A program made the position numbers and the translations under genes. Shown one piece after another: positions 7,556-16,020 of a stretch of DNA of 17,869 nucleotides. The DNA comes from CAYSTL01 sp964516805. Its GTDB lineage: Archaea > Thermoplasmatota > Thermoplasmata > Halarchaeoplasmatales > Halarchaeoplasmataceae. The DNA is taken from assembly GCA_964516805.1 (NCBI GenBank), contig CAZEXI010000044.1, positions 1 through 17,869 on the forward strand, written 5' to 3'. The notes beneath the pieces are model-generated. The model was not told the origin of the DNA. It searched no databases and was given only the letters and a program-made list of their open reading frames with translations. Positions within the stretch are counted from its first letter, which is position 1. Every line of letters begins with the position of its first letter.

Positions 7556-10500
7556 ATGAAATGGAAAATCAATAGAAATCAGATAAAAGTCTTCGTAATG
7601 ACGACATTACTTTTAATCACTTTAGTTTCAGGTTCTTTTATTTTCACAAATAACGTCTCAGCCGCTCAAGGACCTGAAAAACCAACGGATCCATTTCCAA
7701 AAGATGGTGCTACCGATATAAGTGTAAATCCAAAATTGAGTGTGAATGTAACGGTAGATGAAGGAAAGAAACTGAATTTAACTTTTTACAATGCAAAAAA
7801 TGGTAGTAAAATAGGAGACATATATAATGTAACAGATAACAGTCAGAAATCCAGAGTCTCGTTATCTTGGAGCAATTTGGAGTACAGTGCTACATATAGA
7901 TGGTACGTAGAGGTTTCTAATGGCAATAACACAAATGTATCTGAAACTTGGAGTTTTACAACAATCCCCGACATACCTCCCAGGATTACTGATAATACAG
8001 GAACGCATCCAGTCAATGGAGAACCTTTTATTTTTAATTCCACTGTGATAGATAACGACAAGGTGGATAAAGTAAGAGTGAATTATACTACTGATGTATG
8101 GGATCATCACGAAAATATATCTATGGACAACTCTAGTCAAGATCATTATATAAAAAGTATCAACGAAGTCTATCCAGCCTGCTCTTATTTGAATTACACT
8201 ATTTTAGCTTGTGATATCAACGGTAACTGGAATTCTACTGAGCTGGTATCATTAGAGGTCACTGATAACGATAGACCAGATATACGTATACATTCAGAAG
8301 TACCAGATTCACAATTGTTGGATAAATCAGTAAATATAACAGCGGAAGTAATAGATAACAGAAATCTTCGTTCCGTTATGATCAATGTTACAGATCCAGA
8401 TGGATCATCTTATGAATTACCTATGGAAAATGTAGGCTCAACTTATTACTATAACAAAATTTACACCAGTATAGGAAGATATGAATACAGAATAACCGCT
8501 GAAGATATGAGCGGCAACATAGAATGGTCAGGATCGAGATATCTTGTGATTGAAGATAAAACAAAACCTGAAATAGAAGATATTGCGAAACCGAAAACAT
8601 TCACTGGTAAATCATATGAGTTTAAATGTATAGTTACTGACAATAATATGGTTTCAGAGGTTTATGTTGAATATTGGTTTGGTAATAACGCTTATGACCC
8701 AATAAATGAAAGCTTGAGAAATTCTAAAGGAGATACATGGGAAGAATCGATATCTATACCCACTGACGAAGATGAATCCTTAAATTACATTTTATCCGCT
8801 AGAGATCTTTCTGGGAATTGGAATTCTACGCTTGAGAGAGAAATCGAGGTAATAGATGATATCCCTCCTACTCCTGTATCTGGAGGTAGTAGAACTGTAA
8901 AGATCGGTGATGTGGTTAAATTAGACGCTTCAGAATCTCATGACAATATAGGCATCATAAAATATGAATGGCTGATCGAAGGAATAACTGTAGATGGTAA
9001 AGTCATTAATTACATTTTTACAGATGTAAAAGAATATGAAGTGACTCTTAAGTTATGGGATGAATGTGGTAATAAAGGTCAGGAAACTTTTACCATCCTC
9101 GCTGAAGATGATAAGAAGCCTATAGCTGATGCCGGTACTAACTTAAATGTTGATGAGGATACTGAAGTTGTTTTGGATGGTTCTGGAAGCTCAGATAATG
9201 TACAAATAGAAAATTATACGTGGAGTATAGATGAGGAAACAGAATTATATGGTGAAACACCAAACTATACCTTTGAGGATCCAGGTACATTTTTCGTAAA
9301 ATTGAAGGTCACGGATGAAGCTGGCAACTATGATATAGACATTATTACTGTTTGGGTCAAGGATTTAACAGACCCGGTAGCTGAGGCTGGAAAAAATTGG
9401 ACGATCTACACAAATCAGAGAGTTAAGCTCAACGGAAGCGACTCTTATGATAACTATAAGATATCTAGTTATGAATGGCATATTGAGAACGAGGTTTATT
9501 ATGGTGAGGAAATCTTACATGAATTCACTGAAGTAGGCGATTTTAAAGTAACATTAGAGGTTACCGATGAAGCTGGTAACATCGGCACAGATTCGATATA
9601 CGTTTATGTTAAGGATGGAAAGAAACCTACTGCGGATGCTGGTGAAGACAGTGTTGTAGTTGTTGATGAAGAAATAATGCTGGATGCAAAACGTTCTTCC
9701 GACAACGTTAGAATAGTCAATTATACTTGGGTCGTAGTAGAGAAGAACAAAGTTTTCTATGGTGAAAACCCAGTACACGAATTCAAGGATAGCGGAACTT
9801 ATACGGTGAGATTGACTGTAAGAGACGCGAATAACAATATAGATCAGGATGCTATAAAAGTAGATGTTGAAAAGAAAGAAGAGCCCTTATCGATTTTAAA
9901 TATATTATTGCCTATCGTGGTATTTGCTTCAGCTGTTGGTGGTCTTTTCGCTTTCTTCTATATCTATAAGCCTGAAGGAGAATCTGAAGAAGTATCTGAA
10001 GAAAAAACAGAAGAGGAAACGGAAGAGAGCGCAGCAGAAGAAGAATCAACAACTGACCATTCTAAAGAAGAGATAATTTCTAAATTAGAATCAGGAGAAC
10101 TTACTCCAAAACAGCTAGAAGATCTGATGGCAGAATCACAGAAGAAGATGAGGAAAGACATAGCTGAGATATACCAATATCTGGAAGTACTCAGATCCAA
10201 AGCACAAGAATATAGGAAAGGAAAGGCAGAGGATAAAGATAGTAAATCTACTTCTGATGAGAAGACTGATCAAGACAGACCTGAGAAGGAGGAAGAAAAG
10301 CCTGGTCCGGATCAGGAAACTGAGTCTGAACAGAAACCTGAATCTCAAGATCAAGCACCTACTACACCACAGGGACCTCCGGATATGGATGTACCAGATG
10401 AAGAAGGAATGGGTGACATGATGGATCAGCTTGAGGGGATGGATGACTCAGAAGCACCTCAAGGTTTTCCAACTCCAGACGAAGATGAGGAACCACCCTC

Positions 10501-10564
10501 TTTAGAAGATGCCAGCGAAACAGGAGATATATCTCAAGATGATATTGATGACCTTTTCCACTGA
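7556..10564 (+). CDS. Cell-surface PKD/Ig-domain protein with one TM and an acidic cytoplasmic tail
   Basis: This 1002-residue protein starts with a signal peptide (hydrophobic core about 11-31, cleavage near NVSA at 33-37). It continues with an Ig-like domain (about 38-138) and three Ig/cadherin-like modules opening with PPRITDN, DRPDIRIH and TKPEIEDI. Four PKD-type domains follow, opening with IPPTPVSGG, KKPIADAG, TDPVAEAG and KKPTADAG, each with the DEAGN/DECGN-type pre-strand motif and a YxW/YTW core. A transmembrane helix spans about 778-805. The roughly 195-residue cytoplasmic tail is Glu/Ser/Pro/Gln-rich with one helical patch (about 843-897, KQLEDLMAESQKKMRKDIAE) and ends SQDDIDDLFH. 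Many NxS/T sites suggest glycosylation. PKD domains usually mediate adhesion or surface contact. The long charged tail suggests signalling or cytoplasmic docking. The exact role is unknown. Confidence 0.85.
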   Translation: MKWKINRNQIKVFVMTTLLLITLVSGSFIFTNNVSAAQGPEKPTDPFPKDGATDISVNPKLSVNVTVDEGKKLNLTFYNAKNGSKIGDIYNVTDNSQKSRVSLSWSNLEYSATYRWYVEVSNGNNTNVSETWSFTTIPDIPPRITDNTGTHPVNGEPFIFNSTVIDNDKVDKVRVNYTTDVWDHHENISMDNSSQDHYIKSINEVYPACSYLNYTILACDINGNWNSTELVSLEVTDNDRPDIRIHSEVPDSQLLDKSVNITAEVIDNRNLRSVMINVTDPDGSSYELPMENVGSTYYYNKIYTSIGRYEYRITAEDMSGNIEWSGSRYLVIEDKTKPEIEDIAKPKTFTGKSYEFKCIVTDNNMVSEVYVEYWFGNNAYDPINESLRNSKGDTWEESISIPTDEDESLNYILSARDLSGNWNSTLEREIEVIDDIPPTPVSGGSRTVKIGDVVKLDASESHDNIGIIKYEWLIEGITVDGKVINYIFTDVKEYEVTLKLWDECGNKGQETFTILAEDDKKPIADAGTNLNVDEDTEVVLDGSGSSDNVQIENYTWSIDEETELYGETPNYTFEDPGTFFVKLKVTDEAGNYDIDIITVWVKDLTDPVAEAGKNWTIYTNQRVKLNGSDSYDNYKISSYEWHIENEVYYGEEILHEFTEVGDFKVTLEVTDEAGNIGTDSIYVYVKDGKKPTADAGEDSVVVVDEEIMLDAKRSSDNVRIVNYTWVVVEKNKVFYGENPVHEFKDSGTYTVRLTVRDANNNIDQDAIKVDVEKKEEPLSILNILLPIVVFASAVGGLFAFFYIYKPEGESEEVSEEKTEEETEESAAEEESTTDHSKEEIISKLESGELTPKQLEDLMAESQKKMRKDIAEIYQYLEVLRSKAQEYRKGKAEDKDSKSTSDEKTDQDRPEKEEEKPGPDQETESEQKPESQDQAPTTPQGPPDMDVPDEEGMGDMMDQLEGMDDSEAPQGFPTPDEDEEPPSLEDASETGDISQDDIDDLFH

Positions 10565-10584
10565 ATTGTAATATCTGGGAAATG

Positions 10585-10596
10585 TTTAAATAAAAA
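10585..10596 (+). promoter_or_regulatory. TATA box for the DUF401 gene (leaderless)
   Basis: TTTAAATAAAAA is centred about 30 bases before ATG 10620, with no Shine-Dalgarno sequence between them. This is the spacing expected for a leaderless archaeal transcript, giving the gene its own promoter after the PKD gene. Confidence 0.5.
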
Positions 10597-10619
10597 TATT
10601 GATTCGTTGACTCCAATAT

Positions 10620-11825
10620 ATGATAATCTCTTGGATAGGTTTCTTTGTATCTATAGCGATTCTTTTGATCGGTGCTAGAAAGCATCTTGGTATATCTTTA
10701 CTGACTGCAGCAGTCGTTCTGGGATTGTTTACTTTATCACCAACAGATATGCTTTATGAGATCTATCAAACCTTTACTGATCCTGCTACTCTTATATCAA
10801 CCGCTGCCCTTACTATGATCCCAGTAATTGGTGGTGTTTTACAGGAAAGCGGTCAGCTGGACCATATAGTTCAGAATCTTCGTATAGGAAAAAAAGGATT
10901 TTTAGGCTCAACACCTGCTTTATTGGGATTACTGCCTATTCCTGGTGGTGCTTTGTTTTCAGCACCATTGATCGAAAAGGGGGGAAAAGAGTTAGAAGGA
11001 CATGTTAAGATGGGTATAAATGTGTGGTTTAGGCATATATTATTCTTCATATATCCATTGGCACCTGCATTATTTATCCCTGCAGATATTGCGGGATTAA
11101 ATGTATACAAGATCGTTCTTATTCAAATACCATTGTTTGTTCTGACTTTATTCCTTGGTTATTTTTTCTTCTTGAGAAAGGCAGAAGGTGAAATAGATTA
11201 TTCTGGAAGTTTTTCATTGAAGGAATTAATGATACCATTATTTGTGATTCTAACAGCACCGATTTTAGATTTCACTTTATCCTCACTTTTCAATTTTCCA
11301 GTAGGCAATCTTACTACATTTATAGCGATAGGGACAAGTCTGGCGATGGGCATCTACTTCAGTGGAATGTATATCTCCAATAGAAAGAATATGTTAAAAG
11401 ATGCTATAACAGACATGAAACCATGGAATTTCACCATCATGATGTTGGGGATATACACCTTTATCAATATGTTCAAAGCTACTGATATAAACACACTTAT
11501 CAGTGATCTTTCACTTCCTGGTATCATTCTTAGTATCGGTATCGGTTTCTTATTGGGCGTAGCTACTGGCAGGATAAATCTACCTGCATCTATAATAATA
11601 CCAATTTACGTCACAACTCTAGGATTATCCGGCTTACCGATAATCGTATTTGCACTCATATTTTTCTCAGTATTCATGGGGTATGTGATAACACCAGTAC
11701 ATCCTTGCGTTGGTATTTCGCTGGAATACTTCGATGCTGAGATGGGAAAATTTCTGCGGTTGATGATGGAACCTGTATTGATATCACTTGGTATTGCTGT
11801 GTTAGTGTACTTCTTATTTGTATGA
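10620..11825 (+). CDS. DUF401-family integral membrane protein, probable transporter
   Basis: This 401-residue polytopic membrane protein has about ten hydrophobic segments. It carries signatures I associate with the DUF401/COG1906 family: LLGLLPIPGGALFSAPLIE (about 102-120) with a Pro-Gly re-entrant look, the conserved WFRHILFFIYPLAPAL segment after it, and GYVITPVHPCVG near the C-terminus. The length is normal for the family. The family resembles ion and organic-anion permeases (gluconate- or citrate-type), but its substrate is not established. The gene starts at a leaderless-type ATG 55 bp after the PKD gene. Neighbours are surface proteins with no metabolic link, so context does not identify a substrate. 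Confidence 0.85.
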   Translation: MIISWIGFFVSIAILLIGARKHLGISLLTAAVVLGLFTLSPTDMLYEIYQTFTDPATLISTAALTMIPVIGGVLQESGQLDHIVQNLRIGKKGFLGSTPALLGLLPIPGGALFSAPLIEKGGKELEGHVKMGINVWFRHILFFIYPLAPALFIPADIAGLNVYKIVLIQIPLFVLTLFLGYFFFLRKAEGEIDYSGSFSLKELMIPLFVILTAPILDFTLSSLFNFPVGNLTTFIAIGTSLAMGIYFSGMYISNRKNMLKDAITDMKPWNFTIMMLGIYTFINMFKATDINTLISDLSLPGIILSIGIGFLLGVATGRINLPASIIIPIYVTTLGLSGLPIIVFALIFFSVFMGYVITPVHPCVGISLEYFDAEMGKFLRLMMEPVLISLGIAVLVYFLFV

Positions 11826-11844
11826 ACACTGACTAGCAACAAGG

Positions 11845-11853
11845 TATAAATAA
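11845..11853 (+). promoter_or_regulatory. TATA box for the Fn3 protein gene
   Basis: TATAAATAA in the 61-bp gap after the DUF401 gene predicts a start about 12 bases before ATG 11887. A second AT patch (ATAAATA, 11866-11872) lies closer. No Shine-Dalgarno sequence precedes the ATG. Confidence 0.4.
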
Positions 11854-11886
11854 CACCTGACGACCATAAATACTAATTGAATAACA

Positions 11887-12663
11887 ATGTTATATCGCTC
11901 GATATTTGTTTTAATGGTCTTATTCATTGCAAGTCTATTTACAGGTATATCTACAGCAGTTGATGATGATACTGACAGTGTACCACCAGCACCTGAGGAC
12001 CTGATAATAGCCATCTGTGAAAGAGAGATAAGTTTGAGATGGAGTCCTGGAGGTACTGAGAATTATGGAACATATCAGTACAGGATATACAGAGGTACTA
12101 GCAGTGGAAATGAAACTCTATACAAAATTGTAGATGATACAACCAGAGTGTATAAAGATCCAAATGGGGATAGAAATGTTACTTTCTACTATTACATAAC
12201 TGCTGTAAACCAACATGGAGAATCGGAACCTAGCAGAGAAGTAAAAGCGACCCCTTACTGTGGACCTATAGAGCCTAACCCACCTAGAAACCTCACCTAT
12301 TTTGAAAATGAGGGTAATATAGAACTTGATTGGGATGAGCCAGAACCTGACGATGGAGGATACATTCTTTACAGATACAGGATATATAGGAATAAATCAG
12401 GTGAGGGATTTGAATTACTAGACACTGTTAGCAGTAAACAAACGAATTATACGGATATGTCTGTAGATACAGATCTATCTTACAGATATTATGTTACTGC
12501 TTTGAACAGCATAGGACCTTCAGCTAGAAGCGAAATAATAGAAGTAGGATCAACTGATGAAAAAGGAACCCAAAGAAGTCTTGGAAATCTAGAGACTATT
12601 ATACCATTTGCTTTGGTGATTGCGATATTATTGATAATAGTAAAAAAGAAATTTAGTCACTGA
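11887..12663 (+). CDS. Small surface protein with two fibronectin type III domains and a C-terminal anchor
   Basis: This 258-residue protein has a signal peptide (hydrophobic 5-23, ending GISTA). It has two Fn3 domains, about 33-122 (PPAPEDLIIAI ... YYYITAVNQHGESEPS) and about 130-220 (PPRNLTYFEN ... YRYYVTALNSIGPSAR). The final TM helix is about 237-253, followed by KKKFSH. The [YF]xxYR[IY]YR and YY[VI]TAxN motifs are typical Fn3 strands. A cysteine in each flank of the first domain (CER and YCGP) could pair as a disulfide. It probably sits outside the membrane as a scaffold or adhesion protein, as the PKD protein upstream may do. Its end overlaps the convergent nadC gene by 7 bp. Confidence 0.82.
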   Translation: MLYRSIFVLMVLFIASLFTGISTAVDDDTDSVPPAPEDLIIAICEREISLRWSPGGTENYGTYQYRIYRGTSSGNETLYKIVDDTTRVYKDPNGDRNVTFYYYITAVNQHGESEPSREVKATPYCGPIEPNPPRNLTYFENEGNIELDWDEPEPDDGGYILYRYRIYRNKSGEGFELLDTVSSKQTNYTDMSVDTDLSYRYYVTALNSIGPSARSEIIEVGSTDEKGTQRSLGNLETIIPFALVIAILLIIVKKKFSH

Positions 12664-13487
12664 ATATCAAGACTGATATCGATCGATTCTATCTGATGAG
12701 TGAGTGCTCCCACAGAGATGATATCCACACCTGTTTCAGCAACATCTTTTATATTATCTAAGGTTATACCTCCAGAAGCTTCAGTAACTGCTTTATCTCC
12801 GATGAGATCAACTGACTTTTCCATCTTTTCTAAATTCATGTTGTCAAGCATTATTATATCAGCACTGCTCTCTATCGCCTCTTTGACCTCTTCTAGATCT
12901 TCGACTTCAACTTCTATTTTGGTTGTATGAGGAATATTTTTTCTTGCTCTTTCAACTGCTTCACTAAAACTACCTGCTGATCGGATATGGTTATCTTTGA
13001 TTAGAACAGCGTCATATAGGCCCATACGGTGATTAGAACCACCACCGAGTTTGACAGCCCGTTTTTCTAAAATACGCAGATTTGGGGTTGTTTTTCTCGT
13101 ATCAACAACTTTTGCACTGTATCTTTGTAGTTTATCTACGTATCTATTGGTTTTTGTTGATATACCAGACATCCTCTGGAGGAAATTTAATGCAAGCCTT
13201 TCACCTTTTAGAATAGATCTGATTTCACCTTCGATCTCTGCTACTTTATCTCCACTATTAACATGATCACCATCCTTATGAATATGATCGAAATTTAGGT
13301 TTGGATCAATTTTATTGAAAACAATTTCTGAGACTTTCAATCCACTGATAATACAGTTTTCTTTTACTCTGATCACACCTTTTCCTGTTTTACCCTCCTC
13401 AATTATAGAATCAGTGGTGATATCCCCAGTACCTAGGTCTTCTTCTATAGCATCTCTAACTATCTTTCTAACTTTCATATCGTTCAT
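12657..13487 (-). CDS. nadC: Nicotinate-nucleotide pyrophosphorylase (quinolinate phosphoribosyltransferase)
   Basis: The enzyme converts quinolinate and PRPP to nicotinate mononucleotide, CO2 and pyrophosphate, the third step of de novo NAD synthesis. The 276-residue length fits the family. Visible signatures are EEDLGTGDITTD (15-26), LNFLQRMSGIST (100-111) and DTRKTTPNLRILEKRAV (129-145). Next is GGGSNHRMGLYDAVLIKDNH (148-167), which holds the PRPP/quinolinate-binding Arg, Lys and His residues. IMLDNM and EASGGI follow in the barrel. ATG 13487 overlaps the nadB stop as ATGA and has AGGTGA 6 bases upstream, indicating translational coupling. It is the last gene of the nadABC operon, and its stop lies inside the convergent Fn3 gene. 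Confidence 0.96.
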   Translation of the reverse strand: MNDMKVRKIVRDAIEEDLGTGDITTDSIIEEGKTGKGVIRVKENCIISGLKVSEIVFNKIDPNLNFDHIHKDGDHVNSGDKVAEIEGEIRSILKGERLALNFLQRMSGISTKTNRYVDKLQRYSAKVVDTRKTTPNLRILEKRAVKLGGGSNHRMGLYDAVLIKDNHIRSAGSFSEAVERARKNIPHTTKIEVEVEDLEEVKEAIESSADIIMLDNMNLEKMEKSVDLIGDKAVTEASGGITLDNIKDVAETGVDIISVGALTHQIESIDISLDIQ

Positions 13488-15070
13488 ATGATTTCACCTT
13501 CTGGTTTTTTGAAATTGAATAGAGTATGATTTTCCTTCCATTCATCTTTTGAATAAGAAAAATCAGATCTGTAATGGGTACCTCTACTTTCTTCCCTTAA
13601 CAGAGCTGATCCAGATATCAATTTACCAACTGTAACCATATTTTTTAATTCCCAATAATCTTTATCTAAATATCTCAAATCTTCGATTTCTTGCATCTTA
13701 GAATTTAACCAATAAAATGTTTCTTCCAAGCTATTTTCGCTTCTGACGATACCTGCATCTTCCATCATTTTTTCTTTCAATTCAACTTTCAAGTTAGACA
13801 GTGTATCTTCTGCAGGATCATCGCTGTATCTATCAAAAGCTATATCTACATCATCGATCTCTTTCTCGTGGGTCTTTTCTTCTTTTATTCCTTTATATAT
13901 CCTGTGCCCGAATACAAGTCCTTCAAGCAGAGAATTGCTGGCTAATCTATTTGCTCCGTGAACTCCCGTAGATGCTACCTCGCCACATGCATACAATCCA
14001 GGAACATTCGTTCTGCCATAAAGGTCAGTTTTCACACCACCTATCATGTAATGAGCGGAAGGAGCGACAGGGATATAATCCTCAGCCATGTCTATATCTA
14101 TCTCTTTCAATGTGTTGTAGATCTTTGGAAATCTACCCTTAAGAAAATCTTTTTCCTGGTGTGTAACATCGAGCCAGACATAATCTTTCTCGTACTTTTC
14201 ACATTCGTTCAGTATTGCTCTCGAAACAACATCTCGTGGAGCCAATTCAGCGTCTTTATGGTAATTAGGCATGAACCTTTTTCCAGCTTCATTTCTCAAT
14301 AATCCCCCTTCACCTCTAACAGTTTCAGAGATGAGGAAAGAAAATCCTTCAGGATTATATAGAGCAGTTGGATGGAACTGAATAAATTCCATGTCGACTA
14401 TATCTGCACCGCCTCTATAAGCTATGGCAACACCATCTCCTGTAGTTACTTCAGGATTTGTTGTATTTTTGTATACTCTTCCACAACCACCACAAGCTAA
14501 GATAACGTGATTAGATAGATATTTTACAAATTCATCATCCTTTAAATTCCAACAAATACCTCCTTTCACTTTTCCATCATTTTTAATAAGGTCAACAAAG
14601 AATGTTTTTTCAGCTATATCTATCCAATCTACCTTTTTTACAGAATCTGTCAGTGACTCTCTTATCTCTTCCCCAGTTGCATCACCTCTTGCGTGTAGCA
14701 CCCTTCTTCGACTGTGTGCTCCTTCCTGAGCTAAGTCCAATTCACCTTCGATATAATCGAATTTAGTCCCTATCTCGATAAGTTCTAAAACTCTATCAGG
14801 CCCTTCTTTTACTAAGACCTCAACAGCTTCTTTATCACAGAAGTCATCTCCAGCCTCTAGTGTATCTTCCATGTGTAGTTCCCAGGAATCACCTTTGTCC
14901 AAGACTGCTGCGATACCCCCTTGGGCGTACTGTGTACTGCTTTCTTTTACTTCTCCTTTTGTTAATATTGTGACGTCTCCTAGTCTACTCAGATGCAGAG
15001 CTGTATATAGGCCAGCTATACCAGTTCCGACAACAAGGAAATCAGATTTTACACTTTTTAATTCTTTCAT
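13484..15070 (-). CDS. nadB: L-aspartate oxidase
   Basis: This FAD enzyme oxidises L-aspartate to iminoaspartate, feeding NadA. It has 528 residues. The FAD-binding GTGIAG (15-20) is near the N-terminus. STQYAQGGIAAV (45-56) and RRRVLHARGDATGEEI (121-136) are typical of the family. FIQFHPTALY, SETVRGEGGLLRN and the distal GGVKTDLYGRTNVPGLYACG, then GVHGANRLASNSLLEGLVFG, complete the flavoprotein/capping-domain pattern shared with succinate dehydrogenase. Placement between nadA and nadC separates it from fumarate reductase. GGAG lies 7 bases before ATG 15070, overlapping the nadA stop region. Such enzymes can use oxygen or fumarate as electron acceptor; which one applies here is not visible. 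Confidence 0.95.
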   Translation of the reverse strand: MKELKSVKSDFLVVGTGIAGLYTALHLSRLGDVTILTKGEVKESSTQYAQGGIAAVLDKGDSWELHMEDTLEAGDDFCDKEAVEVLVKEGPDRVLELIEIGTKFDYIEGELDLAQEGAHSRRRVLHARGDATGEEIRESLTDSVKKVDWIDIAEKTFFVDLIKNDGKVKGGICWNLKDDEFVKYLSNHVILACGGCGRVYKNTTNPEVTTGDGVAIAYRGGADIVDMEFIQFHPTALYNPEGFSFLISETVRGEGGLLRNEAGKRFMPNYHKDAELAPRDVVSRAILNECEKYEKDYVWLDVTHQEKDFLKGRFPKIYNTLKEIDIDMAEDYIPVAPSAHYMIGGVKTDLYGRTNVPGLYACGEVASTGVHGANRLASNSLLEGLVFGHRIYKGIKEEKTHEKEIDDVDIAFDRYSDDPAEDTLSNLKVELKEKMMEDAGIVRSENSLEETFYWLNSKMQEIEDLRYLDKDYWELKNMVTVGKLISGSALLREESRGTHYRSDFSYSKDEWKENHTLFNFKKPEGEII

Positions 15071-15077
15071 CTAAATA

Positions 15078-15081
15078 CTCC
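15078..15081 (-). promoter_or_regulatory. nadB ribosome-binding site
   Basis: GGAG on the minus strand lies 7 bases before the nadB ATG and 2 bases after the nadA stop. It supports this start and coupled translation. Confidence 0.5.
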
Positions 15082-15083
15082 AT

Positions 15084-15989
15084 TTACCCTCTACCTATCT
15101 CAACCATCCTTTTTAGTGGTTTTAAGGCTTTTTTGGCTATATCTTCATCCATTTCAACTATTGGCTCAAGGTCCTGTAAAGAAGCCATGACTTTCTCTAA
15201 AGTTATTTTCTTCATATCTTTACAAACGGGTTCTCCTGGAAAATAATATTCTTTGTTCGGGGCCTCTTTTCTTAATCTATAACCCATCTCTTTTTCAGTG
15301 CCGATGATCATTTTATCTGCATCTGTTTTTTTTGCCCTTTCTAATATTCCTGCGGTTGATTCTGCGTAATCTGCTAGGTCAACCACCTCTTCTCTACATT
15401 CAGGATGTACTACAACTTCTGCATCAGGATATTTATCAATCAATTTTTTCACATCTTCAGGACTGATGTCATTATGTACGTAGCAATATCCTTCCCAGAT
15501 GTCAATTTGTTTATCATCAACACGTCTCTTAACAAAGGTACCTAGATTTTTATCGGGAACAAATAATACCTTGTTGTTATCTAAGCTTTTTACCACCTTC
15601 ACTGCGTTAGAGGAGGTACAGCACACATCAGATTCCGCCTTTGTTTCAGCTGTCGTATTAACATAAGAAACAACTGCTGCTTCAGGATTATTTTCCTTGT
15701 ATTTTCTTAATTCTTTTATATCTACCATATTTGCCATCGGACAACCAGAATCAGGTTCTGGGTGTATGATGTTCTTATCTGGATTTAGGATGGCAGCTGA
15801 TTCTGCCATGAAGTCTACTCCACAAAAAATCACATTAGAAACGTCTAAATCGCTGACTTTCTGAGCTAAGCCAAAAGAATCACCAACGAAATCTGCGATA
15901 TCTTGAATATCACCTATCTGATAATTGTGTGCAACGATCACGGCATCCTTCTTGTCCTTGAGTTCTATTATATCATCTTTTACGGACAT
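15084..15989 (-). CDS. nadA: Quinolinate synthase
   Basis: The enzyme condenses iminoaspartate with dihydroxyacetone phosphate to quinolinate using a [4Fe-4S] cluster. The 301-residue length matches the short archaeal/Thermotoga form. The three cluster cysteines of the family are visible as SGCPMA (Cys83), GYCYVH (Cys169) and EPVCKDM (Cys256). Other family segments are VIVAHNYQ (17-24), GDSFGLAQ (36-43), CGVDFMAESAAILNP (56-70) and SYVNTTAETKAESDVCC (108-124). ATG 15989 is the first gene start of the nadABC operon, 13 bp before nadB, with a TATA-like box about 24 bases upstream, so translation is probably leaderless. Confidence 0.96.
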   Translation of the reverse strand: MSVKDDIIELKDKKDAVIVAHNYQIGDIQDIADFVGDSFGLAQKVSDLDVSNVIFCGVDFMAESAAILNPDKNIIHPEPDSGCPMANMVDIKELRKYKENNPEAAVVSYVNTTAETKAESDVCCTSSNAVKVVKSLDNNKVLFVPDKNLGTFVKRRVDDKQIDIWEGYCYVHNDISPEDVKKLIDKYPDAEVVVHPECREEVVDLADYAESTAGILERAKKTDADKMIIGTEKEMGYRLRKEAPNKEYYFPGEPVCKDMKKITLEKVMASLQDLEPIVEMDEDIAKKALKPLKRMVEIGRG

Positions 15990-16008
15990 AGATTTTCATT
16001 ATGGAATG

Positions 16009-16017
16009 TATTATAAG
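16009..16017 (-). promoter_or_regulatory. TATA box of the nadABC operon
   Basis: CTTATAATA on the minus strand is centred about 24 bases before the nadA ATG. It lies in the 31-bp gap after the cyclophilin gene, so nad transcription can start separately from it. No nad-type operator was recognised. Confidence 0.5.
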
Positions 16018-16020
16018 TTT

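Noticed and set aside
9964..10685. Minus-strand open frames opposite the PKD protein tail
   Set aside because: They are Ser/Leu-rich shadows of the acidic Glu/Ser-rich coding strand, with no domains or promoters.
10871..11110. Minus-strand open frame inside the DUF401 gene
   Set aside because: It lies antisense to the conserved PIPGG region and shows no family signature.
13484..15070. Fumarate reductase/succinate dehydrogenase flavoprotein
   Set aside because: The sequence shares the fold, but gene order nadA-nadB-nadC with overlapping starts identifies L-aspartate oxidase.
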